Of a stretch of 13,313 bases of DNA, positions 6,898 to 13,313 are shown piece by piece. The stretch comes from RGIG3102 sp964649845. GTDB lineage: Bacteria > Bacillota > Clostridia > Oscillospirales > Ruminococcaceae. Position 1 is the stretch's first letter. Each line of letters begins with the position of its first letter. A program made the translations under genes and the position numbers. The stretch is from positions 1-13,313 of the forward strand of contig CAZYSS010000057.1 in NCBI GenBank assembly GCA_964649845.1. The letters are read 5' to 3'. A model generated the notes under the pieces. The model was given only the letters and a program-made list of their open reading frames with translations, was not told the origin of the DNA and did not search any database.

Positions 6898-6927
6898 TTG
6901 ATAGTAACTGTGGTTACTTGTTATAAT
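6898..6927 (+). promoter_or_regulatory. Sigma-70-type promoter for the acetyltransferase gene
   Basis: TTGATA (6898-6903), an 18-base spacer and TATAAT (6922-6927) preceded by TG at 6919-6920 (extended -10). It predicts a start near 6934 and a roughly 120-base untranslated leader that is extremely AT-rich: only 6 G/C in 6941-7020. Confidence 0.65.
6903..6918. promoter_or_regulatory. Candidate operator palindrome in divergent promoter region
   Basis: AGTAAC-TGTG-GTTACT is a perfect 6-4-6 inverted repeat lying exactly between the -35 and -10 boxes of the rightward promoter, a classic place for a dimeric repressor. It would also lie in the early leader of the leftward M24 transcript. The cognate regulator is not in the window. 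Confidence 0.45.
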
Positions 6928-6943
6928 ACAGATATAACATATA

Positions 6944-6973
6944 TTTATATTATAAAATATTTTTAATTCACAA
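6944..6973 (-). promoter_or_regulatory. Possible promoter for the M24-transporter operon
   Basis: On the - strand, TTGTGA (6973-6968), an 18-base spacer and TATAAA (6949-6944) are a reasonable sigma-70 match upstream of the M24 gene. The surrounding sequence is so AT-rich that chance matches are expected. Confidence 0.3.
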
Positions 6974-7057
6974 TATATTATTATATTATATTTTTTGCAT
7001 TAAAACAATACTAATTTTTTGTTATTTATAGACAAATTCTATGGAAAAGAGGCGGAG

Positions 7058-7630
7058 ATGTATACTCTTGTAACTGAAAGAATGTACCTGAAGCTGGCAC
7101 ATCCCAAGCTGGCGGCAGAGGCCGCGGATTTCAACCTGCGCAACAAGGAAGACATGGCAGATGTGGAACCCGCCCGCCCTGCCATGTATTACACAAAACA
7201 GGGTATGAAAAAATATCTGAGGCGGGATTACAAAGACGCTATGAAAGGCAGCGATTTCAGATATTACCTGACGCTGAAAGGCGAAAAGAAAATAATAGGC
7301 ACTGTGTGTATAGGTCAGGTGATGTTTGGCAGTGTGAAAAGCTGTGTACTATCCTATAAAATAGACAAGGACTACCGCGGTCAGGGCTACTGCAGTGAAG
7401 CACTGGAAGAAATGATATACCTTGCATTTGAAACACTGCGCCTGCACCGCATAGAAGCACAGGTAATGCCAAAAAATGAAAAAAGCCTGCGGATTATGAG
7501 GAAATTCGGATTTGAAAACGAGGGTCTGTCCAAAAAATGCTTTGAAATCAACCAGCAGTGGGAGGACCACTATCGTTTTGCCCTGCTGAACGATAAAATC
7601 AGTGCAAAACAAAGCTATGCAAACAATTGA
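7058..7630 (+). CDS. GNAT family N-acetyltransferase, RimJ/RimL type
   Basis: A 190-residue cytosolic acetyltransferase. The acetyl-CoA pyrophosphate-binding loop is RGQGYCSEAL (R107-G108-Q109-G110-Y111), preceded by the beta-strand CVLSYKIDKDY and followed by LRLHRIEAQVMPKNEKSLRIMRKFGFENEG, the usual RimJ/RimL-type ending that carries the conserved N-x-x-S and GF. The beginning (TERMYLKLAHP) also fits that group. These enzymes acetylate N-terminal amines of ribosomal proteins or small molecules; the substrate here is unknown. I chose ATG at 7058, directly after a GGCGGAG/AGAGG region, over a TTG at 7019 that has no ribosome binding site. It is transcribed divergently from the M24 gene, possibly under the shared palindrome at 6903-6918. 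The next gene appears to have its own promoter. Confidence 0.85.
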   Translation: MYTLVTERMYLKLAHPKLAAEAADFNLRNKEDMADVEPARPAMYYTKQGMKKYLRRDYKDAMKGSDFRYYLTLKGEKKIIGTVCIGQVMFGSVKSCVLSYKIDKDYRGQGYCSEALEEMIYLAFETLRLHRIEAQVMPKNEKSLRIMRKFGFENEGLSKKCFEINQQWEDHYRFALLNDKISAKQSYANN

Positions 7631-7655
7631 CAGGCAGTTTTCACAATTTCATAAT
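7627..7655 (+). promoter_or_regulatory. Sigma-70-type promoter for the DUF308 gene
   Basis: TTGACA (7627-7632, overlapping the acetyltransferase stop codon), a 17-base spacer and CATAAT (7650-7655). It would start transcription about 50 bases before the DUF308 ATG. The perfect -35 makes it credible. Confidence 0.5.
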
Positions 7656-7713
7656 AAATATGTGATATTTTCAGATTGAAAGCAATTGATTTACAACACA
7701 AAAAGGTGATTTT

Positions 7714-8376
7714 ATGGAATATATCAGAACTCTGAAAGAAAGATTTTCAATCTCCAGCGTGATAACACTGGCTATAGGTCTGCTGCTGGTGATTCACCCT
7801 GCCTTTACAGGCAAAGCACTGTGCTGGCTGATAGCCGCCGTGCTAATAGGAAAAGGTGCCGGCAGTATTATCAGCCGTTACCGCAACAAAAATCTGCCTG
7901 CGCCTGTGGTTTTTGAACTGATGGGCGGCATTATGACAATATTTGCAGGCATTTTTGTGGCCACACGCAGCGAAATGTTGATTTCAATCATTCCGTTTGT
8001 GGTGGGGATGTTCCTGCTGATAAGCAGTATCACAGGCCTGCAGAAAGCTTTTGAACTGAAGCGAATAAACTACTCCGGATGGAACCACGGCCTGATTTTT
8101 ACAATAATCAAGCTGATTCTGGCGGTGATTATAGTGAACAACCCTTTCGGCACGGCTATGACACTGACACGTTTTATCGGTGGCTGTCTGGCATATGACG
8201 GTTTTACAGGGCTGGTGACAGTTTTTGAGGGCGTAAAGGCAAAAACTGACTATGAAAAAGCCCAGAATGACCTGCGCAATATGAATCTGACAAAGGATGA
8301 GCCAACAGACCATATTCCTGTGGTGGAGGCTGAATTTGTGGATGTGGTACAGCAGGTGACAGAGGAAAAAGAATAA
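7714..8376 (+). CDS. DUF308/HdeD-like membrane protein
   Basis: A 220-residue integral membrane protein with about six hydrophobic helices (roughly 13-28, 33-51, 65-83, 88-108, 123-142 and 147-171) in three helix pairs, the layout of DUF308/HdeD proteins (HdeD is linked to acid resistance in E. coli; the role in Bacillota is not established). Family-like features include IGLLLVIHPAFTGKAL, the repeated GG-I and G-F-L-L patterns and the short basic loops (SRYRNKN, LKRIN). A soluble acidic tail of about 45 residues (172-220), ending in TEEKE, is probably cytoplasmic and is not needed for the family core. The start has AAAGGTGAT at proper distance. A strong terminator follows at once, so it is probably a single-gene unit. 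Confidence 0.75.
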   Translation: MEYIRTLKERFSISSVITLAIGLLLVIHPAFTGKALCWLIAAVLIGKGAGSIISRYRNKNLPAPVVFELMGGIMTIFAGIFVATRSEMLISIIPFVVGMFLLISSITGLQKAFELKRINYSGWNHGLIFTIIKLILAVIIVNNPFGTAMTLTRFIGGCLAYDGFTGLVTVFEGVKAKTDYEKAQNDLRNMNLTKDEPTDHIPVVEAEFVDVVQQVTEEKE

Positions 8377-8382
8377 ACAGCA

Positions 8383-8410
8383 GGCAGCGGTATTTCCGCT
8401 GCCATTTTTT
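8383..8410 (+). terminator. Intrinsic terminator after the DUF308 gene
   Basis: GGCAGCGG (8383-8390), loop TATTT and CCGCTGCC (8396-8403) form 8 perfect pairs, followed by six T residues (8405-8410). Confidence 0.88.
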
Positions 8411-8470
8411 ACAAAAAAATGTCCCCCCTCAACGAGAAACACAGGTTTATATAATAAAGGAGGGAAATGC

Positions 8471-9427
8471 ATGGAAAATGACAGACTGATGGCCCTGATG
8501 AACGGGAAAGACCCGGAGGAAAAACAGCCGAAATTCCTGTGGCTGTGCATTGCCGTGCCGCTGGTGCTTATTGCTGCATTTATATACTTTAACTATGACA
8601 GCCCTGCCGGCAAGGCAAGGGCGGAAAAGGCGCTGGATGAATATATAGCCGCCACCTATACCACTGAACTGGACGGATTTGTAAAAAGCGAGGGGTTAGC
8701 ACCATACAGTGAGAGCAATGTAATGGGTGACAAGGCGGTGGCCTACGGCTACCACTATACCAAGCCTGAAAAGGGTTGGGGCAACATATTCATATGGGCA
8801 GATATTGAGGGCAATATTGTATATGACGGCTACAAGGAATGGTATCTGACAGGGGGATTCAACTTTGAAAGATACCAGGATGAATACTATGCCGGGGCAT
8901 ATGACCTGAAACAGCGGCTGTACGCACACAGCGTAAACCAGAAATTTTTCTCTGTGCTGGATGAACTGGGTGTAAGCCAGCACCTGGAAAGCAGGCAGAC
9001 AGGGCTGGGATTTGGCAACAGAATGATAAGCCCTCAGCTGGACCCTGACAAAGACTATGATATAAACCGGCTGGCACAGGAATATGGCAGTATGATGATA
9101 TATCTGAAGTCTGCCAGAGCAACTGAAGAAGATTTTATAAAATTTGCCGCCTTTTCTGCTGACTGGCTGGCACAGCAGGATGTTTATTTCAACAAACTGA
9201 CCTTCTTCCTGCGCCCTGCAAAAATGGAAGATGTGCGCAATATCCACGCAGTAATCACAATGGATGAACTGCACAGCGATGATTTTGAAACCATTATAAA
9301 AGAAAAAGCCATAGCGTACACACAGCAGCAGTATGAGGCTGATGGAAAATCAGCAAGTTCTGTGGATGAATGGACGGAAGAATATATGATGGAATTTGAC
9401 GTACAGGTATCACACGAACTTTTCTGA
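8471..9427 (+). CDS. Unrecognised protein with single N-terminal membrane anchor
   Basis: A 318-residue protein of unknown function. Residues 1-20 are charged and probably cytoplasmic, 22-40 (FLWLCIAVPLVLIAAFIYF) form one membrane helix, and the remaining ~278 residues are soluble and likely outside the membrane. No cysteine lipobox is present, so it is an anchored rather than a lipid-modified protein. The segment after the helix (AEKALDEYIAATYTTELDG, then repeated short strands such as AYGYHYTKPEKGWGNIFIWADIEGNIVYD) resembles small secreted domains of the DUF3139/YfjL type with an amphipathic helix and a sheet, but I cannot assign it. The start follows an excellent AAAGGAGGG. The gene sits between two terminators, so it is its own unit; I found no convincing promoter in the 94 bases upstream. 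Confidence 0.75.
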   Translation: MENDRLMALMNGKDPEEKQPKFLWLCIAVPLVLIAAFIYFNYDSPAGKARAEKALDEYIAATYTTELDGFVKSEGLAPYSESNVMGDKAVAYGYHYTKPEKGWGNIFIWADIEGNIVYDGYKEWYLTGGFNFERYQDEYYAGAYDLKQRLYAHSVNQKFFSVLDELGVSQHLESRQTGLGFGNRMISPQLDPDKDYDINRLAQEYGSMMIYLKSARATEEDFIKFAAFSADWLAQQDVYFNKLTFFLRPAKMEDVRNIHAVITMDELHSDDFETIIKEKAIAYTQQQYEADGKSASSVDEWTEEYMMEFDVQVSHELF

Positions 9428-9446
9428 CAAACAGATATAAACAGAG

Positions 9447-9478
9447 CCAGGCACAGCAGAACGCTGTGCCTGGTTTTT
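9447..9478 (+). terminator. Intrinsic terminator after the anchored protein gene
   Basis: CCAGGCACAGC (9447-9457), loop AGAAC and GCTGTGCCTGG (9463-9473) form an 11-bp perfect stem followed by five T residues. Confidence 0.92.
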
Positions 9479-9520
9479 GTCTGGAAAATCGAGGCAAAAC
9501 ATAGGGGGATTATCCAATTG

Positions 9521-9577
9521 CGTAGATGATGTTGCCCACAACATCCCTTCAATGGGGGATTTGTGAATCCCCCTACA
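9521..9577. repeat. Palindromic intergenic repeat, isolated fifth unit
   Basis: A 57-bp element bounded by CGTAG (9521) and CCCCCTACA (ending 9577). It is made of two hairpin modules: GATGTTG/CAACATC (9528-9545, 4-base loop) and GGGGGATT/AATCCCCC (9554-9573, 4-base loop). The layout matches units 2 and 4 at 3877-4156 when read on the other strand. The rest of 9479-9646 shows no gene; a GTGTAGGG at 9601-9608 may be the remnant of another unit. Confidence 0.65.
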
Positions 9578-9646
9578 AAGCTTGGTTTTACAATTAAACC
9601 GTGTAGGGCGATGAAATATACCAAACCTGTAAAAGTCATACAAACC

Positions 9647-9678
9647 AAAAGCCGGACTGTAAACCCAGTCCGGCTTTT
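9647..9678 (-). terminator. Terminator of the RyR-TIR operon (bidirectional)
   Basis: AAAAGCCGGACTG (9647-9659), loop TAAACC and CAGTCCGGCTTTT (9666-9678) form a 13-bp perfect stem. It lies just beyond the TIR gene stop codon; the A/T ends provide a T tract on either strand. Confidence 0.88.
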
Positions 9679-9680
9679 TA

Positions 9681-12600
9681 TCAGTCTATAAGATATGTCT
9701 GGCGCTGGGCAGCGGTAAGCTGGCGGCCGTCCAGAAGATCCTGTGCCATTTCGATAAGTTGGTCAAAGGAATAATAAGGGTAAAAACGCGAATATTCATT
9801 GTCTGCAATAACGGTGGTGATGCCGTTGCAGGCGATACACGGACTGATGGTGTTCTGCAGTTTATATACGCCGGGCTGTGTCAGGTCAAACATCTGCACA
9901 TTGTTGGAAATAAACCGACTTACTGTAAGGCGTGCGCTCATAAGATTGCCGCCGTTGTAGAATTTGAATTCCAATGAAGACAGTTCTGCAATGGTTTTTT
10001 CCATTGTATATTCACCTGTGCGCCAATTGTAAACTTTCAGATGATAGCCACCATCCTGCAGGATGAGATGGTCGCCGTCCGGTGTGAAGGATATTTCTGT
10101 GCTGCCCACAACACCGAAATCCAGATTGTGCAACACCTGCCCTGCGGCAATATCCACTATTTTTACACTGCCGTCTGTGCCGTACATATTCACAAGGGAA
10201 GTACCGGGCAGAATCCAGCCGTCCTGATGGTAATAGGATGTGCCTGCCGGCATAACATCCAGCACTTCCTGTGGCAGTGATGTCCAGATGCCCTGTGCAA
10301 TATCCCACACCAGCATTGTGGCCTTTTCAGGCAGCTGACTGCCGTTTTCGTCCAGCAGAGTAACATCACAAGGCAGCAGCAGGTAGTTGCTGTCCCCTGA
10401 CAGCATTGCAGATTTGATATTGAAATTATACAGCCTGTCTCCATAAGCAAGGGCCTGTATAATATCCTGACCGGTAAGTGCAACAGCATCCCGGCCTGTG
10501 GTAATGTCCTTTACCCACAGCAGATTATGGGCTGTTCGCTGTTCATTGTAAAAGTTTGTCCGGCCCGGGCCGTAAAGGTCTGTGTTCACATAGGCAGGAA
10601 CAAGGGTCTGCTGTGTGCTGATGGCACCTATATACAGCTTTGTCCGGGAATTGAAAATATCATCCACCGGGTAATCGGCAGTGGTTGCTGTCTGTATATC
10701 ATATACGCTGACGGCAGATGATTCCGCTGATGGGTAAACCAGATACCTGTCGGCTGTAAGGGTGGCGTTATAGTCATAGCCAAAAATATTGGCAGCGTCA
10801 TCTGTGTGCAGTTCTTTCTTTTCGTTCACATCATACAGATGTATGGTATCTTTGCCATCCACAAACCACATATACTGCCCGTTGTTTGAAAAACCTGCAT
10901 AGGACGGGCTGGTACCCATGGCTGTGAAATTGAAATCTATATTATCCTGATACCAGTGTATTGATGAGCCGTTGAAAACGTAGGTTCTGTCATTGAAACG
11001 GTGTGCCTGGGACACAATACCCACATTGAGATAGTATGTCCGGCTGCTGAGCACAGGAGTGTAGACTTTGTCAACCAGAGGGTCTGTAACAAATACAAAG
11101 CCATCCTGTGTCATAAGCAGCATAGACTGTTTGTTCGGCAGCACCTGTGCCATAACTATCTGGCTGCGGTCTTCAATTCGGTTGTAGATATGGCCTGTTT
11201 CCCGGTCTATGGAAACAAACACATTACCGCCTGTTATGCCGATACACTGTTTTGTTTCGCCGCTGCGGTTGACAGCTTCAAAGGACTGCACATCAAAGCT
11301 GTAGGTAATACTCATAGATTTTTCTGTAACAGACCAGAGTCTTTCTCCTGTGGAGATATCGTGGCAGTCTGCGTTCCACACAAATGGATTTTCTACCATG
11401 CCCATACCTGAAATAGATGTATCTGGGGAATAAACTGAAATTATGCAGCTGTCAGAATACCAGTAAAGATGATTCAGCGCCCAATAGGCTTCGTTTTCAG
11501 CTGTGTAAACAGCATCGCCACCATTTACGGGGTAAACATAAATATGGTTTGTGCCTGGGTCAGCGAATGTGTCCCGGTCATTGTACAGCTGCAAGGCCAT
11601 CTGACTGCCGTCCGGAGATATGGCTATATCCTTTAACTGCCAGCTGTTTGCATAGCCTGTGCCTATATTGGCGTACATATCCTCCGGCTTCCACCGGGAT
11701 ACACTGCCTGTGGCGGCATCGATGGTGTGGATTCTGTGGGCGTCAGAAGTATAGTAGCGGTATTCGGTCACCCAGTCCGGAGTGTATGTGATTTCTTCAT
11801 CCCAGCGCATATTTGTGGCTGCGCACACCACCATACCTGTGGCAGGGCTGTAGTCCCAGTCAAATATTGTGCTGTAGCAGGCATCACAGTTGGTGTACTG
11901 CCATTGCCACAGCAACCGGCCTGTGGTGTAATCAATACAGTAAAGGCTGTCTGCAGTTTTGGCAATAAAGCTGCCCATACCTGTAAGGCGTGCTTCCTGC
12001 ACAGGATAATCTGCAAGCTGCAGCAGTCGGTTGCCTGTTTTGCATTCCCATACATATATGCCGCCGCTGGTGTCCACAGTAAGCAGTACGTCCTCTGTCC
12101 GGTTGTAGTCAGTGCTGTATGCACTGTCTGCAGCCATTTCCAGAATTTTCACAGGGTGGAGATTGTTATAGTAGTCCATACGATAGGTGTACAGGGCATT
12201 TTCCAGCGCTATACGGGCCTCTGCCACATAAGGGCGGGAATCATCACCGCTGCCTTTTGGCAGGGCTTCCAGCGCCACCAGCAGGGCTGCTTCCCTGTCC
12301 CCTGAATCCAGCAGGTCTGTGGCTGTCTGGGCAAGATAACGGGACTGGTTTTCCTGCTTGGCAATAAAGTTTTTGTTTATCTCTATATTCTGCCTGATTG
12401 TAACAGCACCAAAAACCAATGACACTGCCGCCACCAGACCGGACAGCATAGCCATACGGCGCATACGGTAAACGCGGTGACGCTGATACAGTTCGTCATA
12501 GGTGCATCCCAGAATAGGCGCCACCAGACGTGGCAGACGCTCTCTGGCCAGTTTCAGCATTTCTTTTTTGTCTTTTGCACGGATGTCCAGCGCCAGAGGT

Positions 12601-13010
12601 TCACCCTCTTCCAGCAGTATATCCGGGAAAACATCATATGGTTCGCCCTCTATGATTACCGCCAGAATATTGTCGCGGCTGCGGTGTTTCAGGAAGGATT
12701 CTATCTCTTTGAGACACCATTTGGACTGTTTGTATCGTGGTGAAAGGATTACCACCAGATATTCAGAGGCTTTGATACTGTTTTCAATTTCTGTAAACAG
12801 GTCGCTGGAGGCACCCAGTTCTTCCTCGTCACGGAATACGCGGTTGATGCGCTGTTTACCTATCTTTTCCTGAATTTCCTTTGGTATTTTATAATTTTCC
12901 AGTGCTTTGTGCAGATATGCCGCTGCCGCGCTGTCCAGGTCGGAATGGCGATAGCTGATAAAAACGTCAAAGCGGAAGTTTTCATTATTGACTGACTGAT
13001 TGTTGCTCAT
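9681..13010 (-). CDS. TIR - transmembrane - beta-propeller protein
   Basis: A 1109-residue multidomain protein. Residues 13-125 form a bacterial TIR domain: FDVFISYRHSD (first strand), RVFRDEEELGASSD (BB-loop region), LVVILSPRYKQSKWCLKEIE with W98 and E102, the latter at the position of the catalytic glutamate of NAD-cleaving TIR domains. A basic stretch (RVYRMRRMAM) and one membrane helix (about 186-205) follow, then a helical linker (SRYLAQTATDLLDSGDREAALLVALEALP) seen in other TIR- and STAND-propeller proteins, then roughly 800 residues of WD40/PQQ-like beta-propeller blades (for example GGIYVWECKTGNRLL, DTIHLYDVNEKKE, HLKVYNWRTGEYTME). The tail DLLDGRQLTAAQRQTYLID matches the tail of such proteins. 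TIR is probably cytosolic and the propeller outside (inference). ATG at 13010 is chosen over TTG at 13025 because GAGGA lies just upstream. It follows the RyR gene by 21 bases. Enzymatic activity and role are unproven. Confidence 0.85.
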   Translation of the reverse strand: MSNNQSVNNENFRFDVFISYRHSDLDSAAAAYLHKALENYKIPKEIQEKIGKQRINRVFRDEEELGASSDLFTEIENSIKASEYLVVILSPRYKQSKWCLKEIESFLKHRSRDNILAVIIEGEPYDVFPDILLEEGEPLALDIRAKDKKEMLKLARERLPRLVAPILGCTYDELYQRHRVYRMRRMAMLSGLVAAVSLVFGAVTIRQNIEINKNFIAKQENQSRYLAQTATDLLDSGDREAALLVALEALPKGSGDDSRPYVAEARIALENALYTYRMDYYNNLHPVKILEMAADSAYSTDYNRTEDVLLTVDTSGGIYVWECKTGNRLLQLADYPVQEARLTGMGSFIAKTADSLYCIDYTTGRLLWQWQYTNCDACYSTIFDWDYSPATGMVVCAATNMRWDEEITYTPDWVTEYRYYTSDAHRIHTIDAATGSVSRWKPEDMYANIGTGYANSWQLKDIAISPDGSQMALQLYNDRDTFADPGTNHIYVYPVNGGDAVYTAENEAYWALNHLYWYSDSCIISVYSPDTSISGMGMVENPFVWNADCHDISTGERLWSVTEKSMSITYSFDVQSFEAVNRSGETKQCIGITGGNVFVSIDRETGHIYNRIEDRSQIVMAQVLPNKQSMLLMTQDGFVFVTDPLVDKVYTPVLSSRTYYLNVGIVSQAHRFNDRTYVFNGSSIHWYQDNIDFNFTAMGTSPSYAGFSNNGQYMWFVDGKDTIHLYDVNEKKELHTDDAANIFGYDYNATLTADRYLVYPSAESSAVSVYDIQTATTADYPVDDIFNSRTKLYIGAISTQQTLVPAYVNTDLYGPGRTNFYNEQRTAHNLLWVKDITTGRDAVALTGQDIIQALAYGDRLYNFNIKSAMLSGDSNYLLLPCDVTLLDENGSQLPEKATMLVWDIAQGIWTSLPQEVLDVMPAGTSYYHQDGWILPGTSLVNMYGTDGSVKIVDIAAGQVLHNLDFGVVGSTEISFTPDGDHLILQDGGYHLKVYNWRTGEYTMEKTIAELSSLEFKFYNGGNLMSARLTVSRFISNNVQMFDLTQPGVYKLQNTISPCIACNGITTVIADNEYSRFYPYYSFDQLIEMAQDLLDGRQLTAAQRQTYLID

Positions 13011-13031
13011 ATATTCCTCTTGCAAGGTAAA

Positions 13032-13313
13032 TTATTGTTTTTCCAGAATATCTGCCAGCTGTTGTAAAAGCTGCCATGAGTAATCGTCCTTTGCCTGTTC
13101 TGCCGGTTTCAGCCGGTCAAAAGGCAGCATTGACGGATGCTGGCGCATAGCGTTGTTTCTCACAGGGGCGTAGGTCCAGTTGTGCAGTGCGTGGAAACGC
13201 ATCCAGCGGATATGCTCTGTCTGCCTGTACAGGTCTGCTTTTTCATCCCTGGTAGCCAGGTATCTGTCATAGGCTGTGCGGCACAGGTCTCCTGTTATGT
13301 GTGTGATGGTATC
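13032..13313 (-). CDS. RyR-domain protein, C-terminal 93 residues
   Basis: An open frame entering from the right edge and ending with TAA at 13032-13034. Its C-terminal part carries the hallmarks of the RyR (ryanodine receptor) domain: EHIRWMRFHALHNWTYAP (the H-x-x-W and GW-x-Y-G-like positions), followed by RQHPSMLPFDRL (the HP-x-x-x-P-[YF]-x-x-L motif) and KDDYSW. In animals RyR domains occur in calcium-release channels; in bacteria they occur alone or fused to NAD-binding (TrkA-N-like) domains, with unknown ligand. The N-terminal part lies outside the window, so any fused domain cannot be seen. It is directly upstream of the TIR-propeller gene (21-base gap, no terminator), so the two are very likely one transcript and may work together. 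It has no start codon in the window, so its length is unknown. Confidence 0.75.
   Translation of the reverse strand, partial: DTITHITGDLCRTAYDRYLATRDEKADLYRQTEHIRWMRFHALHNWTYAPVRNNAMRQHPSMLPFDRLKPAEQAKDDYSWQLLQQLADILEKQ

Noticed and set aside
8449..8454. TATAAT as -10 box for the anchored-protein gene
   Set aside because: It lies only a few bases before the ribosome binding site, so the transcript would start within or just at it, and no -35 box is found at the right distance.
11727..12305. Open frames on the + strand opposite the TIR-propeller gene, including a 192-codon one
   Set aside because: Cys/His/Val-rich shadow translations without ribosome binding sites, fully inside a long gene with clear domains.
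9681..13313. Recent horizontal transfer of the TIR block
   Set aside because: By eye its codon use (CTG, CAG, GGC preference) and base composition look like the neighbouring housekeeping genes, and no integrase, tRNA site or direct repeat borders it.

Overview
The window reads as chromosomal DNA from a low-to-mid GC member of the Bacillota, probably an anaerobic gut-type Clostridia (Negativicutes not excluded). Reasons: the dtd - metallo-hydrolase - hemZ order typical of that phylum, strong GGAGG-type ribosome binding sites, mixed ATG/GTG starts, compact intrinsic terminators, and palindromic 'CGTAGGGG ... CCCCTACG' intergenic repeats that I associate from memory with clostridial genomes. No rRNA, tRNA, transposase, phage gene or CRISPR array was seen.

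Left block, + strand (1-3737): the 3' end of dtd (D-aminoacyl-tRNA deacylase), a glyoxalase-II-like metallo-beta-lactamase-fold hydrolase, the radical-SAM protein HemZ, a uridine-kinase-like P-loop kinase and a coiled-coil/zinc-ribbon protein. The first four genes are separated by 4 bases or overlap by one base, so they look like one transcript; the zinc-ribbon gene follows after 44 bases and ends at a strong terminator. In many relatives hisS-aspS follows hemZ; here the kinase takes that place.

Middle (3738-4219): about 480 non-coding bases holding four tandem palindromic repeat units, closed on each side by terminators that share the same stem. Next, on the - strand (4220-6859), an M24 aminopeptidase-like gene is followed downstream by an SLC13-like membrane transporter; the 105-base gap between them can fold into three successive hairpins. 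The M24 protein has non-standard residues at two expected active-site positions.

A very AT-rich divergent promoter region (6860-7057) contains a perfect 6-4-6 palindrome between the -35 and -10 boxes of the rightward promoter. Rightward genes follow: a RimJ/RimL-type GNAT acetyltransferase, a six-helix DUF308/HdeD-like membrane protein with its own promoter and terminator, and an unrecognised 318-residue protein anchored by one N-terminal helix, also followed by a terminator. A fifth palindromic repeat lies at 9521-9577.

Right block, - strand (9681-13313): the most interesting part. A large (about 1109 aa) TIR - transmembrane helix - beta-propeller protein is preceded, 21 bases upstream in the same direction, by the C-terminal part of a protein with a recognisable RyR (ryanodine receptor) domain; that gene runs off the window edge. 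The pair looks like an operon encoding a membrane-tethered TIR protein with a large sensor-like propeller plus an RyR partner. It could be a signalling or defence module, but the sequence alone does not prove that.
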